Counted from the first letter of the stretch, positions 27,805 through 39,832 are shown. The stretch: DNA of 64,000 bases from Chryseobacterium sp. 18061 (GCA_902706205.1 CACSKA010000003.1:1-64000), one strand, 5' to 3'. Notes: generated from the sequence alone by a model not told the origin. Made by a program: numbers and translations.

Positions 27805-29538
27805 TTACATACGCTCGACGGTTTCAATCCCGAGCATATCCAGACCCAGCTTCAGCGTCTTCGAGGTCAGCAGCGCCAGTTTCAGGCGGCTGTTGCGTAT
27901 CTCTTCGCTTTCGGCGCTCAGGATTGGGCAGTGCTCATAGAAGCCAGAGAATAGGCCCGCGAGGTCGTACAGATAGGCACACATCACGTGCGGCGTGCCT
28001 TCACGAGCAACGACGTTTACGGTTTCTTCGAACTGCAGCAGACGCGCCGCCAGCTGGGACTCGCGATCTTCATTAATCACCACTGGCGCATTGACGATAG
28101 CATTCTCTTCCAGACCGGCTTTGCGGAACACGGACAGCACGCGGGTATACGCATATTGCATGTATGGCGCGGTGTTGCCTTCAAACGCCAGCATGTTGTC
28201 CCAGTCGAATACGTAGTCGGTGGTACGGTTCTTGGACAGATCAGCGTATTTCACTGCACCGATCCCCACGCTATTGGCCAGCTTTTCCAGCTCGTCGGCA
28301 GGCATGTCCGGATTCTTTTCTGCCACCAGACGACGGGCGCGTTCCAGCGCTTCATCCAGCAGGTCAGACAGTTTAACGGTGCCACCTGCGCGGGTTTTGA
28401 ACGGCTTGCCGTCTTTACCCAGCATCATGCCGAACATGTGGTGTTCTAGCGGAACGGAATCAGGCACGTAACCGGCTTTACGCACGATGGTCCACGCCTG
28501 CATCAGGTGCTGGTGCTGACGGGAGTCGATGTAATAGAGCACGCGGTCGGCGCACAGGGTTTCGAAACGGTATTTCGCGCAGGCGATATCGGTCGTGGTG
28601 TAGAGGTAGCCGCCATCCTTTTTCTGGATGATGACGCCCATCGGTTCGCCGTCCTTGTTTTTGTACTCATCAAGGAACACCACGGTTGCGCCTTCGCTTT
28701 CGGTCGCCAGACCCTGATCTTTCAGGTCTGCCACGATGCCCGGCAGCATCGGGTTGTACAGACTTTCACCCATGACGTCGTCGCGGGTCAGGGTGACATT
28801 CAGACGGTTGTAGGTAATCTGGTTTTGTTCCATGGTGATGTCGACCAGCTTGCGCCACATCTCGAGGAAGTACGGATCACCGCCCTGCAGTTTCACCACG
28901 TAGCTACGCGCGCGTTCTGCGAAAGCTTCGTCTTCGTCGTAATGCTGCTTCGCCTGGCGATAGAAACCTTCGAGGTCCGCCAGCGCCATTTCACCGGCAT
29001 TTTCCTGCTGCTGTTTTTCCAGATACGCAATCAGCATCCCGAACTGAGTGCCCCAGTCCCCGACGTGGTTCGCGCGGATAACCTTATGACCCAGGAATTC
29101 CTGAGTACGCACTGCGGCATCACCAATGATGGTGGAACGCAGGTGGCCGACGTGCATCTCTTTTGCCACGTTTGGCGCGGAGTAGTCGATAACGATTGTT
29201 TGCGCTTCTGGCAGCGCTACGCCGAGACGGTCAGATTTCAGCGCATCGCTCACGCCCTGCGCCAGAAACGCCGGGTCGAGGAAGATATTGATAAAGCCAG
29301 GACCGGCGATTTCGACCTTATAGGCGATGCCGTCGAGGCTGAGATGAGACAGAACCTGCTCTGCGAGTTGTCGCGGCGCCATGCCCAGTTTTTTGGCAAC
29401 AGCCATCACGCCGTTGGCCTGATAGTCACCAAACTGTACTTTTGCTGACTGACGAACCTGCGGTTCGCAATCGGCAGGCGCACCTGCCGCAATCAGGGCC
29501 TGACTGACTTTTTCTGAGAGAAGAGCCTGAATATTCAC
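27805..29538 (-). CDS. argS: Arginyl-tRNA synthetase
   Basis: A 577-residue class I synthetase, the E. coli length. It charges tRNA-Arg with arginine. The N-terminal add-on domain is followed by the HIGH-type motif in [20 protein letters not shown] (cited as the motif region, HVGH), then the catalytic Rossmann fold, and a C-terminal anticodon-binding domain ending LGIETVERM. As in other enterobacterial ArgRS, no canonical KMSKS is seen; [12 protein letters not shown] sits in its place. The ATG at 29538 is supported by AAGGTATTCCGGTG upstream. It is divergent from yecM, with a 189-base gap holding both promoters. Confidence 0.97.
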   Translation of the reverse strand: MNIQALLSEKVSQALIAAGAPADCEPQVRQSAKVQFGDYQANGVMAVAKKLGMAPRQLAEQVLSHLSLDGIAYKVEIAGPGFINIFLDPAFLAQGVSDALKSDRLGVALPEAQTIVIDYSAPNVAKEMHVGHLRSTIIGDAAVRTQEFLGHKVIRANHVGDWGTQFGMLIAYLEKQQQENAGEMALADLEGFYRQAKQHYDEDEAFAERARSYVVKLQGGDPYFLEMWRKLVDITMEQNQITYNRLNVTLTRDDVMGESLYNPMLPGIVADLKDQGLATESEGATVVFLDEYKNKDGEPMGVIIQKKDGGYLYTTTDIACAKYRFETLCADRVLYYIDSRQHQHLMQAWTIVRKAGYVPDSVPLEHHMFGMMLGKDGKPFKTRAGGTVKLSDLLDEALERARRLVAEKNPDMPADELEKLANSVGIGAVKYADLSKNRTTDYVFDWDNMLAFEGNTAPYMQYAYTRVLSVFRKAGLEENAIVNAPVVINEDRESQLAARLLQFEETVNVVAREGTPHVMCAYLYDLAGLFSGFYEHCPILSAESEEIRNSRLKLALLTSKTLKLGLDMLGIETVERM

Positions 29539-29727
29539 CGGAATACCTTACGTTTATGGCGCTGTACGCGTGCCGGAACAACGCCGAAATGGGGACAAAT
29601 TAAGCCGGTCAGTATACTGCATTTGCGGCGGCCCGTCAGCCCTGGAGCGGCGCGTTAATCAGCAGTTGGTTGTACGGAGTCAACAGGGTAAATTAACGGC
29701 CTGCAAAAACCGGACTGAGGGCGAAAC

Positions 29728-30300
29728 GTGAACTGGAAAACCATCGAAGCATTACAGGATATAGAGGCGGATCTGCCGCGTTTCACGCGTGCGCTGACCG
29801 ACCTTACTGACCGTCTGGGCCTGCACATCGCTCCGCTGAATGCCGACCATATTTCCCTGCGCTGTCATCAGAATGCGACCGCTGAACGCTGGCGCAGCGG
29901 GTTAGAGCAGTGCGGCGAACTGCTGTCGGAAAACATCATTAACGGTCGTCCTATTTGCCTGTTCAAACTGCATGAGCCGGTGTGCGTCGCGCACTGGCAA
30001 TTCAGCGTGGTGGAATTGCCGTGGCCGGGTGAAAAACGTTACCCGCACGAAGGCTGGGAACATATTGAAATCGTACTGCCGGGCGACCCTGAGACCTTAA
30101 ACGCACGCGCGCTGGCACTGCTGTCCGACGAAGGCCTGAGCCAGCCGGGAATTTTCGTTAAAACCAGTTCACCAAAAGGTGAGCGTGAACGTCTGCCTAA
30201 TCCGACGCTGGCGGTCACTGACGGCAAGGTCACGATTAAATTTCACCCGTGGACTATCGAAGAAATTGTGGCAAGCGAAGCAGGCGACGGCACAATGTGA
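29728..30300 (+). CDS. yecM: YecM family protein (VOC-like fold)
   Basis: A 190-residue protein very similar to E. coli YecM. Conserved runs include ADHISLRCHQNATAERWR, ENIINGRPICLFKLHEP and WPGEKRYPHEGWEHIEIVLPG (the latter in part). The His and Glu residues in these runs fit the metal site of the vicinal-oxygen-chelate fold; the substrate is unknown. The start is a GTG at 29728 (ORF MNWKTIEALQDIEADLPRF), which aligns with the E. coli start. It lies between argS (divergent) and cutC (67 bases downstream, same strand), as in E. coli. Confidence 0.9.
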   Translation: MNWKTIEALQDIEADLPRFTRALTDLTDRLGLHIAPLNADHISLRCHQNATAERWRSGLEQCGELLSENIINGRPICLFKLHEPVCVAHWQFSVVELPWPGEKRYPHEGWEHIEIVLPGDPETLNARALALLSDEGLSQPGIFVKTSSPKGERERLPNPTLAVTDGKVTIKFHPWTIEEIVASEAGDGTM

Positions 30301-30366
30301 GCTTACTCGGGATCTGTGTTTTGAGACTGTGTCATGATGGCGTACCCGAACGAAAAGGAGAAGGTA

Positions 30367-31110
30367 ATGGCTTTGCTGGAAGTGTGCTGTTACAGCATGG
30401 AATGTGCGTGTGAGGCGCAGGAAAGAGGCGCTGACCGAATTGAACTGTGTGCCGCGCCGCTGGAAGGCGGATTAACGCCATCTATAGGTGTACTGAAATC
30501 GGCGCGCCAGCAGGTGACCATCCCTGTACATCCCATCATTCGCCCGCGTGGCGGGGATTTTTGCTACACCGACGGTGAATTTGCAGCGATGCTGGACGAT
30601 GTACGTACGGTGCGTGAACTCGGTTTTCCGGGGCTGGTTATCGGTATTCTCGATGCAAAGGGCAATGTCGATATGCCACGGATGCGCGAAATCATGGCTG
30701 CTGCCGGCCCGCTTGCCGTTACGTTTCATCGGGCGTTTGATATGTGCGTCAATCCGCAGCAGGCCTTTGATAATCTTGCGGAACTGGGCGTGGCGCGCAT
30801 TCTGACATCCGGTCAACAGCAGACGGCGGAAAAAGGTCTTTCACTTCTTGGGGAACTAATTGCCCGAGGTGATGTTCCAATCATTATGGCCGGAGCAGGC
30901 GTGCGGGTGAACAACCTGGAATTGTTCCTCGATGCAGGCGTAAATGAGCTTCACAGCTCGGCCGGACAATGGATCCCCTCGGTGATGCAATACCGAAATC
31001 CGGGGCTGTCGATGTCAACCGACCCGACGGCAGACGAATACTCACGATACGCCGTAAATGGCGAATCGGTAGCGGAGATGAAGGCGATAGTTGACCGTTA
31101 CAGCAAATAG
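30367..31110 (+). CDS. cutC: CutC family protein
   Basis: A 247-residue TIM-barrel protein. It starts [20 protein letters not shown] with the paired Cys typical of CutC, and carries [25 protein letters not shown] and RILTSGQQ. Historically linked to copper tolerance, although in E. coli those effects were traced to the sRNA encoded within its 3' part. The ATG at 30367 follows AAAAGGAGAAGG and gives the E. coli length; an upstream in-frame ATG at 30337 has no advantage. A sigma-E-like promoter inside the gene and a strong terminator after it define micL. Confidence 0.94.
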   Translation: MALLEVCCYSMECACEAQERGADRIELCAAPLEGGLTPSIGVLKSARQQVTIPVHPIIRPRGGDFCYTDGEFAAMLDDVRTVRELGFPGLVIGILDAKGNVDMPRMREIMAAAGPLAVTFHRAFDMCVNPQQAFDNLAELGVARILTSGQQQTAEKGLSLLGELIARGDVPIIMAGAGVRVNNLELFLDAGVNELHSSAGQWIPSVMQYRNPGLSMSTDPTADEYSRYAVNGESVAEMKAIVDRYSK

Positions 31111-31191
31111 CGATTTTTACCGTGCATCATATCGCCCAATGTGATGCGTATTTGTACCAGGCCCCTGCCTTTTAAACAGGGGCCTTTTTTT
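30887..31191 (+). ncRNA. micL: MicL sRNA (sigma-E dependent, from the 3' part of cutC)
   Basis: Within cutC there is a sigma-E-like promoter: GGAACTA at 30852-30858, a 16-base spacer, and TTCCAA at 30875-30880. Transcription from about 30887 to the strong terminator at 31191 gives about 305 bases, close to the E. coli MicL transcript (about 307). The last 80 bases (about 31112-31191), just after the cutC stop, would be the processed MicL-S form that represses lpp, the major outer-membrane lipoprotein. The identification rests on position, promoter and size, not on an alignment; the 5' end is estimated to within a few bases. Confidence 0.78.
31159..31191 (+). terminator. Terminator of cutC / MicL
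   Basis: Stem AGGCCCCTG / CAGGGGCCT with a 9-base loop and a run of seven T. It has the shape of the Rho-independent terminators carried by Hfq-binding sRNAs. Confidence 0.9.
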
Positions 31192-31215
31192 ATCCTTTTT
31201 CAGCCTGGCTTACTC

Positions 31216-31307
31216 GCCATTTTGTCCCCGGGAAGTGCTCGATCTCCTCACGTACTATGTGTACGCTCCGGGACCTGCGCGCTTGCCGGAAACAAACTGA
31301 CTTCGCC
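31216..31307. repeat. Unnamed intergenic repeat, copy 1 (beside cmoB)
   Basis: The first 57 bases align without gaps to 50229-50285, with about 45 identities by hand. Shared pieces are GCCATTTTG, TGCTC, CTCCTCACG, and GTGTACGCT followed by CGGG. The core CACGTACTATGTGTACG contains an imperfect palindrome. It fills the gap between cutC and cmoB, where E. coli carries torY and torZ. I do not know a name for this family. Confidence 0.65.
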
Positions 31308-31344
31308 GCCGACGGCTGAGCCCCGCTGAACCTGCAAGGGCAAT

Positions 31345-33493
<2,149 letters not shown>

Positions 33494-33505
33494 ATAAACT
33501 CCCTT

Positions 33506-33630
33506 TATACTCGTCATACTTCGAGCTACAGGTGCGATGGCCACACCTGCTTACCCCAGTCTCTTACTTGAGTAAGCTCCAGGGGACTCACAGGCTGCCG
33601 CCTTCCCGCAAATCGAATTATGTAGAGTAC
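33506..33630. repeat. ERIC element, near full length (copy A)
   Basis: About 125 bases with the ERIC landmarks: CCCCAGT..CTTACTTGAGTAAGCTCC.GGGGACTCACAGGCT (the region used by ERIC primers), then CGCCTTCCCGCAA and CGAATTATGTAGAGTA, and an outer arm TATACTCGTCATACTTCGAG. It lies between yecE and yecN. ERICs are non-autonomous, transcribed enterobacterial repeats whose RNA can fold into a long hairpin. Confidence 0.85.
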
Positions 33631-33669
33631 GGACCAGCAGATGACACTGACTATGCGAGGAAGGATAAC

Positions 33670-34611
33670 TCAAAAAAGCGAATTTTGCTGTGGGATAGCG
33701 GGCGCGGGGCCAATCTCAGGCAGGACGTCACGCAGACGGGTCCACAGCGTTTCAACCAGCTCAGGCGTCTGGGCGATGTCCGGCGTATGCAGGAAAAGGA
33801 AAGGGGTGGTGGTCTGCGACCACTTGGGCAGGGCTTTAAGCCAGACTGCAAACAATTCACGATTCTGCGCCATGTTATCACTGCCGATAAACCGTACCAT
33901 CGGGTGATTGGCCGTAACGACAGCGTGCACGGGCACTTTCGGTTTTTTGCGCTGGGCGTCAATGATCGCTTCGCTGTGCGCAATGGCGCTGTGTACCGGA
34001 CGGCTGTCGAGAATCACGCGATTCACACCGCGCTCATGCAACCCGCGATTAAACTGTAACTCCGCGTCGCCCTTTTCGAAAAAGAGGGGATGACGCACTT
34101 CGACACCATAAGAAAACGCATCGGGTAAACCATCGAGAAACTGCCAAAGCGCAGGCAGATCGGCAGGCGAAAAGGTGGCGGGAAGCTGCAGCCAGTATTG
34201 ACCGATGCGCTGATCCAACGGAGCCATTCGGCTGAAAAACTCGGCGGTGAGAGAGTCGCAGTGGCGAAGCGCGGCTTGATGGCTGATGGTCGCCGGGAAT
34301 TTAAAGCAAAAACGAAAATCGTCGGTGGTTTGTGCATACCAGCTCTGCACTATTTCGGCGCGGGGCAGGGCGTACAGCGTGGTATTGCCCTCAACGCAGT
34401 TAAAGTGGCGGGCATATTCTTCAAGACTGGTAATGCCAAGGCGCACCCATTTGGGGTGCGACCATTGAGGAAGTCCTATGTAAACGCGTCGCCTTTCACG
34501 CTGCAAATGTGTTGACTTCGCATGCTCACCTCGGGCACTGACATCGGTCAGCTCCCGGGGACTCACAGGCTTGTCGCCTTCCTGCAAAGTGAAATGCTTA
34601 GCGTTGGTCAT
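33670..34611 (-). CDS. yecE: YecE family protein (DUF72) with an ERIC-encoded N-terminal extension
   Basis: A 313-residue frame. From residue 43 ([19 protein letters not shown]) to the end (AIPQQNSLF) it follows E. coli YecE, which has 272 residues, in a DUF72 TIM-barrel of unknown activity. The first 41 or so residues ([21 protein letters not shown]...) are the translation of an ERIC element in frame. The ATG overlaps the yecD TGA (ATGA), as expected for coupled translation, so ERIC seems to have entered just after the start codon of yecE and kept the frame. Initiation at an internal TTG (about 34503, just before [10 protein letters not shown]) is the alternative and would give a near-normal length. 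Confidence 0.85.
   Translation of the reverse strand: MTNAKHFTLQEGDKPVSPRELTDVSARGEHAKSTHLQRERRRVYIGLPQWSHPKWVRLGITSLEEYARHFNCVEGNTTLYALPRAEIVQSWYAQTTDDFRFCFKFPATISHQAALRHCDSLTAEFFSRMAPLDQRIGQYWLQLPATFSPADLPALWQFLDGLPDAFSYGVEVRHPLFFEKGDAELQFNRGLHERGVNRVILDSRPVHSAIAHSEAIIDAQRKKPKVPVHAVVTANHPMVRFIGSDNMAQNRELFAVWLKALPKWSQTTTPFLFLHTPDIAQTPELVETLWTRLRDVLPEIGPAPAIPQQNSLF
34493..34598. repeat. Diverged ERIC element inside the 5' end of yecE (copy B)
   Basis: Shares with copy A the stretch GGGGACTCACAGGCTTG, CGCCTTCCTGCAA and AGCTCCCGGGG. Also recognisable are GCTCACC and TGCAAATGTGTTGACTTCGC, a worn form of the usual ERIC arm. It is about 105 bases long and falls wholly within the yecE reading frame, giving the residues between the start codon and about residue 40. 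Confidence 0.75.
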
Positions 34612-35174
34612 AGCGCAGCGAGGATTTCCTCAGTGCTACGAATACGGGCGATGCGTGGGAAAATGTTTGTCATGCTGCCCTGATGCTGCTCAGCATCAGC
34701 GGCGCTACACGCATCTTCGGCGATAACCAAGTTAAAGCCCAGCTCCCAGGCATTACGTGCGGTGGATTCCACGCCGATATTGGTGGAGATGCCACACAGA
34801 ATGATGGTGTCTACGCCGCGACGACGCAGCTGAAGTTCCAGTTCGGTGCCGTAAAAAGCGCCCCACTGACGTTTGGTGACTTCAATGTCAGTGTCTTTTT
34901 TGCCGAGCGCCGCCGGGTAGGTCATCCAGTTTTCTGGCAGTTTATGCGCAGGAACCTGAGCATCAACCAGCGTTTTCACCGCGTCGCCGCCATCCGCTGA
35001 CCAGCCCACGCGAACCATGACCACCGGTGAACCTTGTTCACGGCATTTTGCCGCTAATTTGGCCGATTTTGTTACCACGTCAGTGGACGTGTGCGGGCCG
35101 CCAGCAAACGGGAGAATGCCTTCCTGAAGATCGATGACTACCAGTGCTGTTTTTTTTGCGTTCAGTTCCAACAT
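34608..35174 (-). CDS. yecD: Isochorismatase-family cysteine hydrolase
   Basis: A 188-residue protein with the family layout: [10 protein letters not shown] (catalytic Asp), a Lys in [15 protein letters not shown], and [20 protein letters not shown] with the nucleophilic Cys in the cis-peptide loop. Length and sequence agree with E. coli YecD. The substrate is unknown. The ATG at 35174 has GGGGATATAT upstream. The TGA overlaps the yecE start. The gene is divergent from aspS, with a 245-base gap in which the aspS promoter lies (a TACAAT-like -10 near 35335). Confidence 0.92.
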   Translation of the reverse strand: MLELNAKKTALVVIDLQEGILPFAGGPHTSTDVVTKSAKLAAKCREQGSPVVMVRVGWSADGGDAVKTLVDAQVPAHKLPENWMTYPAALGKKDTDIEVTKRQWGAFYGTELELQLRRRGVDTIILCGISTNIGVESTARNAWELGFNLVIAEDACSAADAEQHQGSMTNIFPRIARIRSTEEILAAL

Positions 35175-35419
35175 ATATATCCCCGTTAAATCACATAATT
35201 AGGTGGCTAACAATACGCTGAGACGTGCCGTGCGTGCGTCACAATTTTTGTTAATTTTTGTGAGTACCCGCAATAAGCGTACAGCAAACGTGCGGCTGGT
35301 GCTCGACGGTCTTATCGTGGGCGAGAATTTCTAGTACAATAGCCCCCTTTTTTCATCCAGTTGTGACATTCAGATAAAGCTGCGACAAGTGTGCCTGCGG
35401 CTAAGTTAAGGGAACTCTC

Positions 35420-37192
35420 ATGCGTACAGAATATTGCGGGCAGCTGCGTCAGTCCCACGTTGGGCAGCAGGTGACGCTGTGTGGTTGGGTTAACCGTCGC
35501 CGTGATCTCGGCAGCCTTATTTTCATCGATATGCGTGACCGCGAAGGTATCGTGCAGGTCTTTTTCGATCCGGACCGTGCAGAGGCCTTAAAACTGGCGT
35601 CTGAACTGCGCAATGAATTTTGCATTCAAATCACCGGTACCGTGCGTGCGCGTGATGCGAAAAACGTAAACACCGATATGCCGACCGGCGAAATCGAAGT
35701 GCTGGCGTCCGACCTGGTAATCATCAACCGTTCAGAAGCCCTGCCGCTTGATTCTAACCACGTCAATACTGAAGAAGCGCGTCTGAAGTACCGCTACCTC
35801 GACCTGCGTCGCCCTGAAATGGCGAACCGCCTGAAGACCCGTGCGAAGATCACCAGCTTCGTGCGTCGCTTTATGGATGAACACGATTTCCTCGACATCG
35901 AAACCCCGATGCTGACCAAAGCCACGCCGGAAGGTGCGCGTGACTACCTGGTGCCGAGCCGCGTACATAAAGGCAAATTCTACGCGCTGCCGCAGTCTCC
36001 ACAGCTGTTCAAACAGCTGCTGATGATGTCCGGTTTTGATCGATACTATCAGATTGTTAAATGCTTCCGTGATGAAGACCTGCGCGCTGACCGTCAGCCT
36101 GAATTTACCCAGATCGACGTAGAAACCTCCTTCATGACCGCACCACAGGTGCGTGAAGTGATGGAAGCGCTGGTTCGTCAGCTGTGGCTGGAAATCAAAG
36201 GCGTGGACTTGGGTGATTTCCCAATCATGACCTTCGCTGAAGCTGAGCGTCGTTACGGTTCCGATAAGCCGGATCTGCGTAACCCAATGGAGCTGGTTGA
36301 CGTAGCTGACCTGCTGAAGAGCGTTGAGTTCGCCGTATTTGCCGGCCCGGCAAACGATGCCAAAGGCCGCGTGGCTGCACTGCGCGTTCCGGGTGGTGCC
36401 GCTCTTAGTCGTAAGCAGATCGACGACTACGGTAACTTCATTAAAATCTACGGCGCGAAAGGCCTGGCTTACATCAAAGTTACCGAGCGTGCGAAAGGTC
36501 TGGACGGTATCACCAGCCCAGTGGCTAAATTCCTGAACGCTGACATCGTGGAAGCCATTCTTGCCCGTACAGGTGCACAAGACGGCGACATGATCTTCTT
36601 CGGCGCTGATAACAAAAAAGTGGTTGCCGATTCAATGGGCGCGCTGCGTCTGAAACTCGGTAAAGACCTGAGCATCACCGACGAAGCCAAATGGGCGCCG
36701 CTGTGGGTTATCGACTTCCCAATGTTCGAAGACGACGGTGAAGGCGGCCTTACCGCAATGCACCATCCGTTCACCTCTGCGAAAGAGATGACTGCGGCAG
36801 AGCTGAAAGCCTCCCCGGAAGACGCAGTCGCGAACGCCTACGACATGGTCATCAACGGTTATGAAGTCGGCGGCGGTTCCGTGCGTATTCACAGCGGTGA
36901 AATGCAGCAGACCGTGTTCGGCATTCTCGGCATCAACGAACAAGAACAGCGCGAGAAATTTGGCTTCCTGCTCGATGCACTGAAATACGGCACTCCGCCA
37001 CACGCGGGCCTGGCATTTGGTCTGGATCGCCTGACCATGCTGCTGACCGGCACTGATAACATCCGTGACGTTATCGCCTTCCCGAAAACCACCGCTGCCG
37101 CATGCCTGATGACCGAAGCCCCAAGCTTCGCAAATCCTGCTTCGCTGACCGAGCTGGGTATTGAAGTGGTGAAAAAGGAAGAGAAAAACTGA
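35420..37192 (+). CDS. aspS: Aspartyl-tRNA synthetase
   Basis: A 590-residue class IIb synthetase, the E. coli length. It has an N-terminal OB fold that reads the anticodon ([21 protein letters not shown] region), the class II motif 2 [18 protein letters not shown], a GAD insertion domain typical of bacterial AspRS, and motif 3 [12 protein letters not shown]. It charges tRNA-Asp. The ATG at 35420 follows AAGTTAAGGGAACTC. It is followed by nudB after 118 bases on the same strand. Confidence 0.98.
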   Translation: MRTEYCGQLRQSHVGQQVTLCGWVNRRRDLGSLIFIDMRDREGIVQVFFDPDRAEALKLASELRNEFCIQITGTVRARDAKNVNTDMPTGEIEVLASDLVIINRSEALPLDSNHVNTEEARLKYRYLDLRRPEMANRLKTRAKITSFVRRFMDEHDFLDIETPMLTKATPEGARDYLVPSRVHKGKFYALPQSPQLFKQLLMMSGFDRYYQIVKCFRDEDLRADRQPEFTQIDVETSFMTAPQVREVMEALVRQLWLEIKGVDLGDFPIMTFAEAERRYGSDKPDLRNPMELVDVADLLKSVEFAVFAGPANDAKGRVAALRVPGGAALSRKQIDDYGNFIKIYGAKGLAYIKVTERAKGLDGITSPVAKFLNADIVEAILARTGAQDGDMIFFGADNKKVVADSMGALRLKLGKDLSITDEAKWAPLWVIDFPMFEDDGEGGLTAMHHPFTSAKEMTAAELKASPEDAVANAYDMVINGYEVGGGSVRIHSGEMQQTVFGILGINEQEQREKFGFLLDALKYGTPPHAGLAFGLDRLTMLLTGTDNIRDVIAFPKTTAAACLMTEAPSFANPASLTELGIEVVKKEEKN

Positions 37193-37310
37193 ATATGGCA
37201 TATGTACACCAAATCATTCGCGTTGCATCGCGGCGGCAACTCAGTGAATTCCCATGAGCATAAATAACTATGTGAATGGGATGAACGAAGGCAGCCAACA
37301 AAGAGGTAAC

Positions 37311-37763
37311 GTGAAAGATAAAGTGTATAAGCGTCCCGTCTCGGTTCTGGTCGTCATTTACGCGCAGGATACGAAGCGGGTGCTGATGTTGCAGCGACGC
37401 GATGACCCTGATTTCTGGCAGTCGGTAACCGGCAGTCTGGAAGAGGGGGAAACCGCGTTGCAAGCCGCCGCGCGTGAAGTAAAGGAAGAGGTCGCCATTG
37501 ACGTTGCCTCAGAGCCGCTGGCCTTAATTGACTGTCAGCGCACGGTGGAATTTGAAATTTTTACGCATTTACGCCATCGCTACGCGCCGGGTATCGAGCG
37601 CAATACGGAATCGTGGTTCTGTCTTGCGCTGCCCCATGAGCGCCAGATTGAGATAAGTGAACATCTCGCCTGGCACTGGGTTGCTGCTCCTGAAGCAGCG
37701 GTGCTTACTAAGTCGTGGAGCAACCGGCAGGCGATTGAAGAATTTGTAATTAACCTTAATTAG
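37311..37763 (+). CDS. nudB: Dihydroneopterin triphosphate diphosphatase (Nudix)
   Basis: A 150-residue Nudix hydrolase that removes pyrophosphate from dihydroneopterin triphosphate in folate synthesis. The Nudix box is [21 protein letters not shown], given here in parts: GSLEEGETA and REVKEEV. The start is the GTG at 37311 ([16 protein letters not shown]), with AGAGGTAAC upstream, giving exactly the E. coli length; the open frame can be extended by 19 codons without homology. It lies between aspS and yebC as in E. coli. Confidence 0.93.
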   Translation: MKDKVYKRPVSVLVVIYAQDTKRVLMLQRRDDPDFWQSVTGSLEEGETALQAAAREVKEEVAIDVASEPLALIDCQRTVEFEIFTHLRHRYAPGIERNTESWFCLALPHERQIEISEHLAWHWVAAPEAAVLTKSWSNRQAIEEFVINLN

Positions 37764-37776
37764 TTTTCCCAAGAAA

Positions 37777-37814
37777 TTGCGTTTTCGGCGCGGGCAACGC
37801 AATCGAAAACGCAA
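37777..37814. repeat. Inverted repeat between nudB and yebC
   Basis: TTGCGTTTTCG and CGAAAACGCAA are perfect 11-base arms separated by 16 bases. There is no T run after it, so it is not an obvious terminator. It sits 27 bases before yebC and could be an operator or an RNA structure in the yebC leader. Confidence 0.5.
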
Positions 37815-37840
37815 AGACGACGGGATGTGGAGAATTTTTT

Positions 37841-38581
37841 ATGGCAGGTCATAGTAAATGGGCCAACACCAAACACCGCAAAGCGGCACAGGATGCCAAG
37901 CGCGGTAAGATCTTTACCAAAATCATTCGTGAGCTGGTGACGGCTGCGCGTCTGGGCGGCGGCGATGCGGGTTCTAACCCACGTCTGCGTGCGGCTATCG
38001 ACAAAGCGCTGTCGAACAACATGACGCGTGACACCCTGAACCGTGCCATCGCGCGTGGTGTCGGTGGTGACGAAGATTCGAACATGGAAACCATCATTTA
38101 TGAAGGTTACGGCCCTGGCGGCACCGCGGTAATGGTGGAATGCCTGTCCGACAACCGCAACCGTACTGTGGCTGAAGTGCGTCATGCCTTCACCAAAACC
38201 GGGGGCAACCTCGGCACTGACGGTTCCGTAGCATATTTGTTCAGCAAAAAAGGCGTGATTTCCTTTGAAGCGGGCGATGAAGATGTGATCATGGAAGCGG
38301 CACTGGAAGCCGGTGCTGAGGACGTTGTAACCTTCGACGATGGCGCAATAGACGTATACACCGCGTGGGAAGAGATGGGTGCAGTACGTGATGCACTGGA
38401 AGCGGCTGGCCTGAAAGCAGACAACGCTGAAGTGTCGATGATCCCGTCTACCAAAGCGGACATGGATGCAGAAACGGCACCGAAACTGCTGCGTCTGATT
38501 GATATGCTTGAAGACTGCGACGACGTGCAGGAAGTGTATCACAACGGTGAGATCTCTGATGAGGTTGCAGCGACTCTCTAA
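37841..38581 (+). CDS. yebC: YebC/PmpR family protein
   Basis: A 246-residue member of the TACO1/YebC family. It begins [22 protein letters not shown], the family hallmark, and continues with a long conserved body (ENNM-like [40 protein letters not shown]). Family members have been described as DNA-binding regulators and more recently as factors that help ribosomes through proline-rich stretches. The ATG follows GGAGAATTTTTT. It is upstream of ruvC with a 34-base gap, as in E. coli. Confidence 0.96.
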   Translation: MAGHSKWANTKHRKAAQDAKRGKIFTKIIRELVTAARLGGGDAGSNPRLRAAIDKALSNNMTRDTLNRAIARGVGGDEDSNMETIIYEGYGPGGTAVMVECLSDNRNRTVAEVRHAFTKTGGNLGTDGSVAYLFSKKGVISFEAGDEDVIMEAALEAGAEDVVTFDDGAIDVYTAWEEMGAVRDALEAAGLKADNAEVSMIPSTKADMDAETAPKLLRLIDMLEDCDDVQEVYHNGEISDEVAATL

Positions 38582-38615
38582 TGGGTCTGCTTAATACCCG
38601 CTCTGGAGGCGCGTG

Positions 38616-39137
38616 ATGTCCATTATTCTCGGCATTGACCCGGGCTCGCGCATCACCGGATACGGCGTTATTCGCCAGGTCGGACGGCAGCTTTCTTACC
38701 TTGGTAGCGGATGCATCCGCACCAAGGTGGACGATTTGCCGTCACGTCTGAAGCTGATTTACGCTGGCGTATCGGAAATTATCACCCAGTTTCAGCCGGA
38801 TATTTTTGCCATTGAGCAGGTATTCATGGCGAAAAACGCCGACTCGGCCCTTAAGCTGGGTCAGGCGCGCGGTGTGGCGATTGTGGCGGCAGTAAACCAG
38901 GATTTGCCAGTCTTTGAATACGCGGCACGTCAGGTGAAACAAACCGTAGTGGGGAACGGCGGTGCGGACAAAACGCAGGTGCAGCACATGGTGCGAACCC
39001 TGCTCAAACTGCCGGCAAACCCTCAGGCCGATGCCGCCGATGCGCTGGCGATTGCTATCACGCATTGCCACGTCAATCAGAACGCGATGCAAATAAGCGA
39101 CACGCGGCTGAATCTGGCACGCGGAAGATTACGCTAA
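38616..39137 (+). CDS. ruvC: Holliday junction resolvase
   Basis: A 173-residue endonuclease that cuts Holliday junctions handed over by RuvAB. It carries the RNase H-like acidic residues: [13 protein letters not shown] (first Asp), IEQVF (Glu), and [14 protein letters not shown] near the C-terminus (the final Asp pair). The ATG at 38616 with GGAGGC upstream is preferred over the GTG one codon earlier. It is followed by a terminator that also contains the LexA box of ruvAB. E. coli has yebB between ruvC and ruvA; here the gap is only 83 bases. Confidence 0.97.
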   Translation: MSIILGIDPGSRITGYGVIRQVGRQLSYLGSGCIRTKVDDLPSRLKLIYAGVSEIITQFQPDIFAIEQVFMAKNADSALKLGQARGVAIVAAVNQDLPVFEYAARQVKQTVVGNGGADKTQVQHMVRTLLKLPANPQADAADALAIAITHCHVNQNAMQISDTRLNLARGRLR

Positions 39138-39149
39138 ATAAGACAATGG

Positions 39150-39177
39150 AGGCTGGATATTTATCCAGCCTTTTTTT
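39150..39177 (+). terminator. Terminator after ruvC
   Basis: Stem AGGCTGGAT / ATCCAGCCT with loop ATTT and seven T. The stem contains a LexA box, so one sequence ends the yebC-ruvC transcript and may bind the SOS repressor. Confidence 0.88.
39151..39170 (+). promoter_or_regulatory. LexA (SOS) box of ruvAB
   Basis: CTG GATATTTATC CAG is the LexA core CTG-N10-CAG with a TA-rich centre. It lies about 50 bases upstream of ruvA, and ruvAB is SOS-controlled in E. coli. Confidence 0.82.
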
Positions 39178-39220
39178 ATGATACGACATTCGTATTTTGT
39201 CCCCAACGCAGGAGCGTCAC

Positions 39221-39832
39221 GTGATCGGCAGACTCAGAGGCATCATTCTGGAAAAACAACCCCCACTGGTATTACTGGAAGTGGGCGGCGTGGGCTATGA
39301 AGTGCATATGCCGATGACCTGTTTCTACGAACTGCCGGAGCAGGGCAATGAAGCCACTGTCTTCACGCAATTCGTGGTACGTGAAGACGCGCAGCTGTTG
39401 TACGGCTTTAATAATAAGCAAGAACGTACCCTGTTCCGCGAGCTCATCAAAACCAACGGTGTAGGACCGAAGCTGGCGCTGGCTATACTTTCAGGCATGT
39501 CGGCGGCGCAGTTCGTCAATGCCGTTGAACGTGAAGATTCCGTGGCGCTGGTGAAGCTGCCGGGTATCGGCAAAAAAACGGCCGAACGTCTGGTGGTCGA
39601 AATGAAAGACCGATTCAAAGGCCTGCACGGCGACCTGTTTACCCCGGCGTCCGATCTGGTGCTGACCTCTCCGGCCAGCCAGGCGACCGACGACGCCGAG
39701 CAGGAAGCAGTTGCTGCGCTGGTGGCACTGGGCTATAAACCACAGGAAGCGAGCCGGATGGTGAGCAAAATCGCCAGCCCGAATGCCAGCAGTGAAACGC
39801 TAATCCGCGACGCGCTTCGCGCCGCGATGTGA
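39221..39832 (+). CDS. ruvA: Holliday junction DNA-binding protein RuvA
   Basis: A 203-residue protein that binds four-way junctions as a tetramer and recruits RuvB. It has an N-terminal OB fold ([22 protein letters not shown]), two helix-hairpin-helix motifs ([31 protein letters not shown]) and a flexible linker before the RuvB-contacting domain III at the C-terminus. The start is the GTG at 39221 with GCAGGAGCG upstream, giving the E. coli length; an extension to 39197 is not supported. It lies 8 bases before ruvB. Confidence 0.97.
   Translation: MIGRLRGIILEKQPPLVLLEVGGVGYEVHMPMTCFYELPEQGNEATVFTQFVVREDAQLLYGFNNKQERTLFRELIKTNGVGPKLALAILSGMSAAQFVNAVEREDSVALVKLPGIGKKTAERLVVEMKDRFKGLHGDLFTPASDLVLTSPASQATDDAEQEAVAALVALGYKPQEASRMVSKIASPNASSETLIRDALRAAM

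Noticed and set aside
28507..29448. 313-codon frame on the plus strand
   Set aside because: It lies fully antisense to argS, a highly conserved gene; it is a shadow caused by codon bias.
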